Assembly: GCF_015351235.1 (NCBI RefSeq)
Contig: NZ_JADKSJ010000001.1
Coordinates: 1,029,530-1,093,529, forward strand
DNA: 64,000 nt
Direction: 5' to 3'
Source of the DNA: Plantibacter sp. VKM Ac-2880
GTDB taxonomy: Bacteria > Actinomycetota > Actinomycetes > Actinomycetales > Microbacteriaceae
Every line of letters starts with the position of its first letter. Position 1 is the first letter of the stretch. A program made the position numbers and the translations under genes. This document shows positions 54,274 to 61,063 of this stretch, piece after piece. Under the pieces are notes generated by a model. That model made no database searches, had not been told where the DNA came from, and worked only from the letters and a program-made list of their open reading frames with translations.

Positions 54274-54996
54274 CTACTCCGTGAAGCGGGCGCGGCGCAC
54301 GGCCTTGCCGCCGCGCAGCGCCTCGCCGAGCGAGCGGCCGACGAGACCCTCGCGGGCGAAGCCGCTGAGGAGCTCCTCCGCGAGCGCACCGCGGTCGACG
54401 TCGGGCTCCGGGCCGTCGTCGACACCGTCGGCAGGGCCGGCGAAACCGTCGTGCGCGAGCAGGATCGACCCCTGGTGGCAGTGGCGGACGGCGTGGGCGA
54501 CGCGCTCGTGTTCGCCGACGTCTTTGACGTCCCACGCGGTCGCGGTCCACAGCACCGTCTGGAGGCCGGCCCGTTTGACCGCCTGCCAGGTCTCGATGCT
54601 CTGCGCGCCGTACGGCGGCCGGAACCACTCGATCCGCTGTCCGCCCAGATGCTCGAGCTCCTGCTTCGCGGCGAGCGTCCGCCGGTAGGCGACCTCCTCG
54701 GGGAAGTCGGTGAGGCGGACGTGGTCGTCACCGTGGAGGGCGAGTTCATGTCCCTCGGCCACGATGCGGTGAAGCAGTTCGGGGTGCTTCCTGGCCCGTC
54801 CGACGAGCACGAAGAAGGTCGCGGTGGCGCCGGCCGCTGCGAGGGCGTCCAGCACGCCAGGCGTGCCGTCGGGGCTCGGGCCGTCGCCATAGGTCATGAC
54901 GACCGTGCGCTCCTCGGTGGCGACCCCGACGATGGAACCGTGGACGGGCAGTGAGCCGGTGAGGCGTGCCAGCAGTGCCTGCCGAGCCTTCGTCAT
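54274..54996 (-). CDS. Polysaccharide deacetylase-like protein (CE4), altered motif 1
   Basis: A 240-residue NodB-fold protein. Metal ligands are present: Asp38 in TYGDGP and the pair in LHGDDH. RPPYG (motif 3) and LLAHDG (motif 5) are intact. However, the first Asp of the canonical TFDDGP, which is the catalytic base, is Gly37 here. Activity may be lost or changed. No signal peptide is seen, so it may act inside the cell or not at all as an esterase. The start is ATG at 54996. It would modify, or bind, N-acetylated sugars of the glycan. Confidence 0.82.
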   Translation of the reverse strand: MTKARQALLARLTGSLPVHGSIVGVATEERTVVMTYGDGPSPDGTPGVLDALAAAGATATFFVLVGRARKHPELLHRIVAEGHELALHGDDHVRLTDFPEEVAYRRTLAAKQELEHLGGQRIEWFRPPYGAQSIETWQAVKRAGLQTVLWTATAWDVKDVGEHERVAHAVRHCHQGSILLAHDGFAGPADGVDDGPEPDVDRGALAEELLSGFAREGLVGRSLGEALRGGKAVRRARFTE

Positions 54997-55099
54997 GTGT
55001 CCACCGCCCCGTGTGTCGATCCGTCCAACAGTACCTCGATGCGCTGCGGATGGGGAGCGTGGGGCTGCTGGCCGGAAACCGGCGCTCGTGCAGGAGGAC

Positions 55100-55567
55100 T
55101 CAGGCCTGGACGAGCGTGGCGTCGAGCTCGCGCTGCTCGTCGAGCTGGGCGAGTGCGCGTCGGAGCGCGGTGCTCGAGGTGCTCATCGTGTACGGGAAGT
55201 AGACGACCTCGACACCCACCTTCGCGAACTCCGCTTCGAGGCGGAGCCCTTCGGCGGTGCCGCGCCAGTCGTCACCCTTGAAGAAGATGTCGAACCGCAG
55301 CGCGTCCCACGCCTGCAGCTTGTCGTCCCAGGTCTCCTCGACCGCCTCGTCGACGAAGCCGATGTGGCGGACGATCTCGAGCCGCTCCGTCAGCGGCACG
55401 ATGGGCTCGATGCGCTTGCGGGTGCGGAGCAGCTCGTCCGAGACGACCCCGGCGACGAGGTAGTCGCAGGCGCTCTTCGCGTGCCGGAGGATGTTCAGGT
55501 GACCGACGTGGAACAGGTCGAATGCTCCGGCGGCGTAGCCGACACGTCCAGTGCCTCGTTCATACAT
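55100..55567 (-). CDS. TagD-like cytidylyltransferase
   Basis: A 155-residue nucleotidyltransferase of the glycerol-3-phosphate cytidylyltransferase type. GAFDLFHVGHLNIL contains the HxGH motif, FFKGDDWRGT is the second conserved stretch, and the C-terminal STSSTALRR resembles the ISTT/S motif that contacts CTP. It would activate an alcohol phosphate (glycerol, ribitol or another) as its CDP derivative. ATG at 55567 is chosen although the frame extends to 55612. The adjacent CDP-alcohol phosphotransferase gene probably uses the product. Confidence 0.85.
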   Translation of the reverse strand: MYERGTGRVGYAAGAFDLFHVGHLNILRHAKSACDYLVAGVVSDELLRTRKRIEPIVPLTERLEIVRHIGFVDEAVEETWDDKLQAWDALRFDIFFKGDDWRGTAEGLRLEAEFAKVGVEVVYFPYTMSTSSTALRRALAQLDEQRELDATLVQA

Positions 55568-55690
55568 GTCGGGTGTTCCTCTCCTCGATCGGACGGCGAT
55601 GTGCGGCGCCACGATGAGCCTGTTGTGAGCCTAGGGACGGGTGGTCTCCAGCGAGAGTCCACCTTCGGGTGCCGCCTGTTCGGGGGCTGG

Positions 55691-56461
55691 TCACGCGTCG
55701 ACGCGGGCGGCGTCCAGTCGCGTCATGTCGCGGAACCACTTGATCGAGGCGAGGAGCAGGTGCCCGGCGTTCGCGACGAACATGAGGGTGTAGGCGGCGA
55801 AGAAGAGGTACGGCGCGCCCAGCAGGAGGAAGACCATGCAGAGGAAGCCGTAGTCGGTCGGGATGACGAGGAGCGAGCGCAGAGGCGTGCTCTTGCCCTC
55901 AGCGGTGGAGGTCGGATACCCGTAGGCCTGCTTGAGCTGGTCGTTGAGGATCATCGCGAAGAACGACACGGCGCCGACGATGCAGTAGCCGATCGGGATG
56001 AGCAGCATCTCGGGCGTCGGGAGATCGAACCCGCGGTACGCGGTGATGAGGACCGCGAGGTGCAGGGTCGAGATCTTCGTGGCGTCGACGACGTGGTCGA
56101 GCCACTCGCCGCTGGCCGAACCGCCGCCACGCAGCCTGGCGACCTGGCCGTCCGCGGAGTCGAAGGCGTACCCGATCGCGAGTGCGAGCCAGACGGCGAC
56201 GCCGGACCACCACTCCAAGGGGAGGAGGAGCAGCATCGCGATCCCGGAGAAGGTGAACACGGCGCTGATGGCGGTGACGAGGTTCGGGGTGAGCCCCACC
56301 TTGTAGGCACCGGCGGCGAGGTAGCGGCCGGCCTTGCGGTTCACGTAGATCGAGTAGGCGGGAGCTCCCGCCGCACGCTTCTTCTGCGCGCCGGCGAGGC
56401 GGGCGACGATGTCGGCGTAGGACTCGGGGATCGAACGGGTGTCGGCAGTGATTCGGGTCAT
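55691..56461 (-). CDS. CDP-alcohol phosphotransferase family membrane protein
   Basis: A 256-residue membrane enzyme with about six helices. The full family motif is present at about residues 100-130 (D-SA-DG-QV-AR, then G, then D and D). It displaces CMP from a CDP-linked substrate with an alcohol. A cytosolic N-terminal stretch of about 45 residues precedes the helices. ATG at 56461 overlaps the stop of the upstream glycosyltransferase gene (ATGA). With the cytidylyltransferase gene downstream it probably makes a phosphodiester-linked alcohol group or head group of the surface polymer. Confidence 0.9.
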   Translation of the reverse strand: MTRITADTRSIPESYADIVARLAGAQKKRAAGAPAYSIYVNRKAGRYLAAGAYKVGLTPNLVTAISAVFTFSGIAMLLLLPLEWWSGVAVWLALAIGYAFDSADGQVARLRGGGSASGEWLDHVVDATKISTLHLAVLITAYRGFDLPTPEMLLIPIGYCIVGAVSFFAMILNDQLKQAYGYPTSTAEGKSTPLRSLLVIPTDYGFLCMVFLLLGAPYLFFAAYTLMFVANAGHLLLASIKWFRDMTRLDAARVDA

Positions 56462-57726
56462 GCCAAGCCTCCGGTGGTCTCGGTGATGCGTGTCGGTGTG
56501 GTGTGTGCGACCGGTTTCGGGTTCCAGTCGATGGGGAGGCGGGAGAAGCGTCCGGTGCCGTGGATCGTCGCGCCGTCGGCGAGGCGCATGGCGAGCGCCT
56601 CGTAACCGTCGGCGATGTCGTCCCAGCGGTAGACCTCGGCGGCACGCGCCTGGAGGGCTGCTCCGACGGCGGCGGTGGCGGCCTCGTCCTGTTCGGCGCG
56701 TTCGATGCAGCGTGCGACCTCGTCGGTCGTGGCGAAGAAGGTGCCGGAGCCGCCGACGACCTCGTGGTTGAACACGGAGTCGAAGCCGATCACGGCCGTG
56801 CCGGCGCCCATGGCGCGCAGCAGCGACGGGTTCGTCCCGCCGACGGAGTGGCCGTGGACGTAGGTGAGCGCACCGGCGTAGAGCTGGTCGAGGAGTTCCT
56901 GGTCCCAGACGCCACCGAGCAGGTGCACGCGCGGGTCGCTCGCCGCGAGCGTCGCGATGCGCTCGCTGTGCTCGGCGCCGTACGGTGCAGACCCCACGAC
57001 GACGAGGGGGTGACGGGCGTTGCTCGCGAGGTAGCCCTCGACGATCAGGTCGACGTGGTTCTCCGGTTCGAACCGGGCGACCACGAGGTGGAAGGCGCCA
57101 GCCTCGACGCCGGCTCCTGAGCCGAGGAGGTCGGTGCGGGGCTGCTCGAGGATCTTCGCGCCGTAGGTGAGGAGTTCGGTCGGGACTCCGAACTGCTGCT
57201 CGTAGTAGTCGGCGATCCCCGCCGCGTCGGCGATGAGCGCGTCGGCGGTGCGGACGGAACGCTCCTCGGCCCAGCGGTAGTACCGCTTGCCGGAACCGCT
57301 CCACTTCGCGCGCTTCCATTCGAGCCCGTCCACGTGCACGGCGGTCGGGACCCCCTTGGCACGGATGACGGGGACGAAGGGTGCGTTCGCGGCGTTGAAG
57401 ACGAAGGCGACGTCGTGGCGTCTCGTGACGGCCATGTTCAGTACCGACAGGGCGGTGTGGCTGAGCGTCTCCAACACCTTCTTGCGGACGGCGGGCAGGT
57501 GCACGAGGCGCATCCCCAGGTGCTCGTCCGGCTGGTCGGCGGCGGTGCGACGGCAGAAGACGGTGACGTCGTGGCCGCGGGCGGCGAGCCGGCTGCCGAT
57601 CTCCTCGACGGCCGTCTCGAACCCGCCGTAGGCGGCGGGGACACCACGGGTGCCCACCATCGCGATCCGGAGCGTGCCGTCGGCCTGGCGGCCGTGCGCG
57701 ACGCTCCTGCGCTTCGGGGCCCTCAT
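56458..57726 (-). CDS. Family 4 glycosyltransferase with DUF1972-type N-terminus
   Basis: A 422-residue GT4 enzyme. LRIAMVGTRGVPAAYGGFET is typical of the DUF1972 N-terminal domain found in rhamnosyl- and other transferases. HVDGLEWKRAKWS and the C-terminal HSVGGTNPSLLRAMGAGTAV complete the pattern. The start is ATG at 57726 without a good Shine-Dalgarno sequence; instead a short ORF ends with TGA overlapping the ATG (ATGA), so initiation may be coupled. It precedes and overlaps the CDP-alcohol phosphotransferase gene. Confidence 0.85.
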   Translation of the reverse strand: MRAPKRRSVAHGRQADGTLRIAMVGTRGVPAAYGGFETAVEEIGSRLAARGHDVTVFCRRTAADQPDEHLGMRLVHLPAVRKKVLETLSHTALSVLNMAVTRRHDVAFVFNAANAPFVPVIRAKGVPTAVHVDGLEWKRAKWSGSGKRYYRWAEERSVRTADALIADAAGIADYYEQQFGVPTELLTYGAKILEQPRTDLLGSGAGVEAGAFHLVVARFEPENHVDLIVEGYLASNARHPLVVVGSAPYGAEHSERIATLAASDPRVHLLGGVWDQELLDQLYAGALTYVHGHSVGGTNPSLLRAMGAGTAVIGFDSVFNHEVVGGSGTFFATTDEVARCIERAEQDEAATAAVGAALQARAAEVYRWDDIADGYEALAMRLADGATIHGTGRFSRLPIDWNPKPVAHTTPTRITETTGGLA

Positions 57727-57797
57727 CGGGTGGTGGCCGCGGCGGATCGCGCGACGGACTGCAGGGTGGTGGTCATGGCTGAGTTCGGGTCTCTCAT
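57723..57797 (-). CDS. Putative 24-residue leader peptide coupled to the GT4 gene
   Basis: A short ORF (MRDPNSAMTTTL followed by SVARSAAATTR) ends with TGA overlapping the ATG of the glycosyltransferase gene. The ATG at 57776 is an inner start giving 17 residues. No strong ribosome-binding site is seen. It resembles the arrangement upstream of the priming transferase. It is small enough that chance cannot be excluded. Confidence 0.3.
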   Translation of the reverse strand: MRDPNSAMTTTLQSVARSAAATTR

Positions 57798-58210
57798 GAT
57801 GTCGCTGCCGGCCCACGGGGTTCGGGTGTGCGCCGCTGCTGCTGTCCGGCGTCTCGGACGCCGGTGTTCGGGTATCGCGTGCTCGGTCGGGTTCCGGTGC
57901 ACGGCGACGATGTCACGGCTCACGCTCACGGCCCGGTGGTGTCCGCCTTCGGGGGCGGACGGCGTCGATGCTCGCGTCGCTCGGGTAAGCGTCACGGATC
58001 TCGATGCACGATCGGGTTCGTGCGCGCGAGCGGCGTCATTGACCTGGTGAATCGTGTCGACGGGTTCGGGTGTTTCGGGTGTCGAACGACTCACCGGTTC
58101 GCGGTGATGGTGACGACTGTAGCGCGGTGTTGTCCCCTCCGGAAGGAGTTTTGTCCTCTTTTTGCAGGACACCCCTCGCTTTGGGGGCATCACCGACAGA
58201 AGTCCTCGCA
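57727..58210 (-). promoter_or_regulatory. 484-bp region: long leader and promoter of the GT4 operon
   Basis: Apart from the short ORF, no convincing gene is present. On the minus strand a candidate -10 TACAGT lies at 58121-58116, giving a leader of about 380 bases. ACCCGAA occurs five times in the leader (plus-strand TTCGGGT at 57784, 57821, 57867, 58063 and 58072). A 20-bp palindrome GTCCGCC-N6-GGCGGAC lies at 57941-57960. Upstream are TGTCCT-N8-AGGACA (58152-58171) and CCCC-N7-GGGGG (58172-58187), a degenerate form of the palindrome seen elsewhere in this locus. Confidence 0.45.
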
Positions 58211-59755
58211 TCAGTACGCGCCGACCGGTTTCAGGACCACCTTGACGGTCTGCCACATGATCATGAGGTCGCCGGTGATCGACCAGTTCTCCACGTAGTA
58301 GAGGTCCAGTCGGACGCTCTCGTCCCAGCTCAGGTCGGAGCGTCCCGAGACCTGCCACATGCCCGTGAGCCCTGGCTTGATGTGGAGGCGACGGTGGACG
58401 TCCTTCTCGTACTCGGCGACCTCGCTCGCGAGCGGCGGGCGCGGGCCCACGAGGCTCATGTCACCCGTGAGGATGTTCCAGAGCTGGGGGAACTCGTCGA
58501 GCGAGTACTTGCGGAGGATGCGGCCCACCCGCGTCACCCGCGGGTCGTTCTTCATCTTGAACAGCACACCGTTGCCCTCGCTCTGCGCCATCAGAGCGGG
58601 CAGCGCGGCTTCGGCGTCGGTGATCATCGACCGGAACTTGAACATCGTGAACCGTTCACCGTTGCGCCCCACACGCTCCTGGCGGAAGAGGACCGGGCCT
58701 GGGCTGTCGAGCTTGATCGCGAGCGCGAGGAGCGCCAGCACGGGGGAGATGAGCAGCAGGCCGAGGCTCGTGAGGCCGACGTCGAGGGCGCGCTTCATGA
58801 TGTGGTGGCCGCCCTCGAACTGCGGGATCTCCACGTGGATGAGCGGCAGCTCCTCGACGGGGCGGAAGTGGATGCGGGGGCCGGCGACGTCGGTGAGGCG
58901 CGCGGCGAGGACGAGCTCGGTCGCCGTCCCCTCGAGGTCCCAACCGAGGCGGCGGATGTAGTCACTGCCACCGTCGACGGGACCGGCGATGATGACGGCG
59001 TCGGCGGTGAGGTTCGCGGCAGCCTGGGCGACGCCGTCGACGTGGGCGATGACGGGGACGGATCGGCCTCGGCTCGAGAACGGCTCGGCGGTCTCCTCGT
59101 CGGTGATGGCCGCACCGACGACGGTGTAGCTCATGCTGTGCTGTTTGGCGACCTGTTGGAGGACGTAGTCGACGTCGTCGCGGCGGCCGACGACGACCGT
59201 CCGTGCCGTGTACTCCCCGACGCGGCGACGGCTGAGCAGCCACCGACGCCACATCCATCGGGAGGCGAGGAGGGCGAGGGTCCCTGCCGGCAGGGCGAGG
59301 ATGAAGTAGCCGCGCGCGATGTCGACCTTGGCGATGAGGAACGCGATCGCGAGGATGCCGAACGCGAACGCGCTGGCGTTGACGACCCGCTTGTACTCGG
59401 TGACGCCGGAGCCGATGATGCGGCTGTCGCGGGTCCTCGTGAACCCGAGGAAGGCGAGCCAGACGACCACGATGAGGCCGGACAGCAGGACGTAGAGCTG
59501 CTGGGCCTCCGGGCCGACGGGCTCGTCGCCGAACCGCACGACGAAGGCCGCGGAGACGGCGAAGAGGGCGATGGCGCTGTCGGTGAGGACGAGCCAGCGG
59601 CGGTAGCGCTTCGACCACTCCCGCTGGGTGAGCGAGGTGACGGCGGCGGGTGAGGACTCGGCGCGGATCGCGGACGCTCGGCGTCGGCCCAGCGTGACCG
59701 GCGTCGCGATCGGGCCGGTCATCGGGAACGCGCTTTCGGAGAGTTCGGCGCTCAT
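58211..59755 (-). CDS. Priming sugar-phosphate transferase (undecaprenyl-phosphate glycosyl-1-phosphate transferase)
   Basis: A 514-residue polyprenyl-phosphate hexose-1-phosphate transferase of the WbaP/CpsE type. Residues about 50-180 hold four helices, then a CoA-binding-like Rossmann region (about 180-300), a fifth helix near KRALDVGLTSLGLLLISPVL and the catalytic domain. The catalytic domain has SPGPVLFRQERVGRNGERF, FKFRSM and LPQLWNILTG-like DEFPQLWN, ending KPGLTGMWQVSGRS. It starts each repeat unit by putting the first sugar on the lipid carrier. ATG at 59755 overlaps the stop of a 34-codon upstream ORF. The frame is open upstream to 59959. Confidence 0.93.
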   Translation of the reverse strand: MSAELSESAFPMTGPIATPVTLGRRRASAIRAESSPAAVTSLTQREWSKRYRRWLVLTDSAIALFAVSAAFVVRFGDEPVGPEAQQLYVLLSGLIVVVWLAFLGFTRTRDSRIIGSGVTEYKRVVNASAFAFGILAIAFLIAKVDIARGYFILALPAGTLALLASRWMWRRWLLSRRRVGEYTARTVVVGRRDDVDYVLQQVAKQHSMSYTVVGAAITDEETAEPFSSRGRSVPVIAHVDGVAQAAANLTADAVIIAGPVDGGSDYIRRLGWDLEGTATELVLAARLTDVAGPRIHFRPVEELPLIHVEIPQFEGGHHIMKRALDVGLTSLGLLLISPVLALLALAIKLDSPGPVLFRQERVGRNGERFTMFKFRSMITDAEAALPALMAQSEGNGVLFKMKNDPRVTRVGRILRKYSLDEFPQLWNILTGDMSLVGPRPPLASEVAEYEKDVHRRLHIKPGLTGMWQVSGRSDLSWDESVRLDLYYVENWSITGDLMIMWQTVKVVLKPVGAY

Positions 59756-59856
59756 GCGTCGTGCCCTCGCGGTGCACGCTGCAGGACGGAGACCGCGGTT
59801 CGGGTGCGCGGGCGGGTCTGTCGGAAGGACCGACGGCGGTTCGGGTACGTCGTCAT
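59752..59856 (-). CDS. Putative 34-residue basic leader peptide coupled to the priming transferase
   Basis: An ORF from ATG at 59856 encodes 34 residues with ten Arg (MTTYPNRRRSFRQT and so on). Its TGA overlaps the ATG of the transferase gene (ATGA). It has no strong ribosome-binding site. Together with the similar ORF at 57723-57797 (also containing MTT) it may couple translation to leader RNA structure. Not proven to be coding. Confidence 0.35.
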   Translation of the reverse strand: MTTYPNRRRSFRQTRPRTRTAVSVLQRAPRGHDA

Positions 59857-60077
59857 GGGGGCTGCTATCCACTTGTGGGTTCGGGTGTGGTTCGGGTGCG
59901 CGGAGCGCACGGGCGGTTCGGGCCGCCCGCGGAGAACGCGACGTCGTTCGTGTCCCCACGACCGATCGACGATGTCGATCGGGATGACCGTCCCCCTTGG
60001 ATATCCCTCAACTGTAGGAAGCGGGGGTCATCGGCGGATCCCCCACTCCAGGGGGTCGGCGGCCCCCAATTCTGGGG
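59857..60077 (-). promoter_or_regulatory. Leader and promoter of the priming transferase with two CCCC-N6-GGGG sites
   Basis: On the minus strand TACAGT (60016-60011) is the candidate -10, giving a leader of about 250 bases. Exactly 24 bases upstream begins the first palindrome CCCC-ACTCCA-GGGG (60041-60054). A second, CCCC-AATTCT-GGGG (60064-60077), has its centre 23 bp further, about two helical turns. The leader carries ACCCGAA four times (plus-strand TTCGGGT at 59799, 59840, 59880 and 59891). Together with 60078-60224 this 486-bp gap holds no full-length gene. Confidence 0.55.
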
Positions 60078-60224
60078 GTGAGGCAGGGGTGTCACGCGCG
60101 ATTCCGTCGTGGATCGACCTCCCGGCGACGGACTTCGTCGCTCGCCCCACAAGCGGTGGATTGGGGGACAGCACGCGTGCCCCGGGTCGTTGCGGCGGCT
60201 GGTGGAGGCCTCCTCCGAGGCTCG

Positions 60225-60241
60225 GGCACTACATTGGTGCC
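60225..60241 (+). promoter_or_regulatory. Operator-like palindrome at the MarR promoter
   Basis: GGCAC-N7-GTGCC (60225-60241) encloses the -10 candidate TACATT (60230-60235) and abuts the ATG at 60242. The position suits an autoregulatory MarR operator. Confidence 0.55.
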
Positions 60242-60727
60242 ATGGATGGAGCACGCGCGACCGATGGCGTGGTCGCCGACGCCGCTCGCGATCCGATGGC
60301 GGATTGGCCCACCGGGCGCCTCCTGTCGACCGCCGCGCGCCTCATCGAGCACACCTGGCAACAGGCCCTGGACGGCATCGGCGTCACGCACGCCGGCCTC
60401 ATCGTCCTGCACCTCCTGGACAGCGGGCCGGCGAGCCAGAAGGACCTCGCCCGACGAGCGCGCGTGCAGAACCAGACGATGTCGCGCACGCTCGATCGAC
60501 TGGAACGCGCCGGACTGATCGAGCGCATCGCGGCCGCCGACGACCGCCGACGGCACGTGGTGAGCCGGACCGCGGCGGGAGACGAAGCCTGGCTCGCAGC
60601 CCACCGGCTGGAAGCCGACGTCTTCCCCGAGCTACCGGACGAGTCGGCGCTGCGCTCGCAGCTGCTCGCGATCATCCGCTCGGGCGAGTCCTCCCGCTGG
60701 TCGCCCGAGGACGTCGAACCCGCCTGA
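60242..60727 (+). CDS. MarR-family transcriptional regulator
   Basis: A 161-residue MarR protein. The winged helix-turn-helix spans about residues 50-115: GPASQKDLARRARVQNQTMS with LERAGLIERIAAADDRRRHV as recognition helix and wing. It would bind palindromic DNA as a dimer. ATG at 60242 lies at the predicted transcription start (seven bases after TACATT), so the mRNA is probably leaderless. It is divergent from the priming transferase operon, and the two tandem palindromes lie between them. Whether it binds them is untested. Confidence 0.88.
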   Translation: MDGARATDGVVADAARDPMADWPTGRLLSTAARLIEHTWQQALDGIGVTHAGLIVLHLLDSGPASQKDLARRARVQNQTMSRTLDRLERAGLIERIAAADDRRRHVVSRTAAGDEAWLAAHRLEADVFPELPDESALRSQLLAIIRSGESSRWSPEDVEPA

Positions 60728-60751
60728 CCCGTTCGCCCGGCGTGCCTGCTC

Positions 60752-60860
60752 CGGTCGCTGAGCTTCCTTCTCCCGGTCACTGAGCTTCCTTCTCCCGGTC
60801 GCTGAGCTTCCTTCTCCCGGTCGCTGAGCTTCCTTCCCCGGTCACTGAGCTTGTCGAAGT
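60752..60860. repeat. 22-bp tandem repeat array between MarR and NlpC/P60 genes
   Basis: Units of the form CGGTCGCTGAGCTTCCTTCT plus CC begin at 60752, 60774, 60796 and 60818, and a fifth starts at 60839 but continues as CACTGAGCTTGTCGAAGTG. The fifth copy is the dispersed intergenic element, so the array seems to derive from it. Together with the promoter elements below it fills the 336-bp gap 60728-61063. Confidence 0.8.
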
Positions 60861-60922
60861 GCTCCGAGGAACTTTCGTGACGCGATCCCACCGAGCCCGG
60901 GCGGGCCGCCGACACACCCGCG

Positions 60923-60937
60923 CCCCCAGTCCGGGGG
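60923..60937 (+). promoter_or_regulatory. CCCCC-N5-GGGGG site upstream of the RipA-like gene
   Basis: CCCCC-AGTCC-GGGGG can also be read as CCCC-N6-GGGG, like the sites at glf, the DUF6492-type gene and the priming transferase. It lies 50 bases before the candidate -10 TATTGT (60988-60993). Confidence 0.45.
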
Positions 60938-60989
60938 TATTCGAGCTGGTGCTGCGGGACGAGAGTGGCTAGTGTGATCAAAGTTTCTA

Positions 60990-61005
60990 TTGTGACTGTT
61001 GTGAC
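60990..61005 (-). promoter_or_regulatory. MtrA-type direct repeat box upstream of the RipA-like gene
   Basis: TTGTGAC occurs twice at a 9-bp interval (60990-60996 and 60999-61005). On the minus strand this reads GTCACAACAGTCACAA, two GTCACA units nine bases apart. This is the arrangement I recall for MtrA sites in mycobacteria (GTCACAgcg direct repeats), which include the ripA promoter. The site overlaps the -10 candidate TATTGT. Confidence 0.65.
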
Positions 61006-61063
61006 ACGATGTCGACCGCGACCCGCCGGTGTCGGAGCGATCGTGTCGTCGGACTGGAGAATG

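Noticed and set aside
58172..58187. CCCC-N7-GGGGG as a full member of the palindrome family
   Set aside because: The spacer is seven bases and the distance to the candidate -10 is 50 bases, so it is listed only as a degenerate form.
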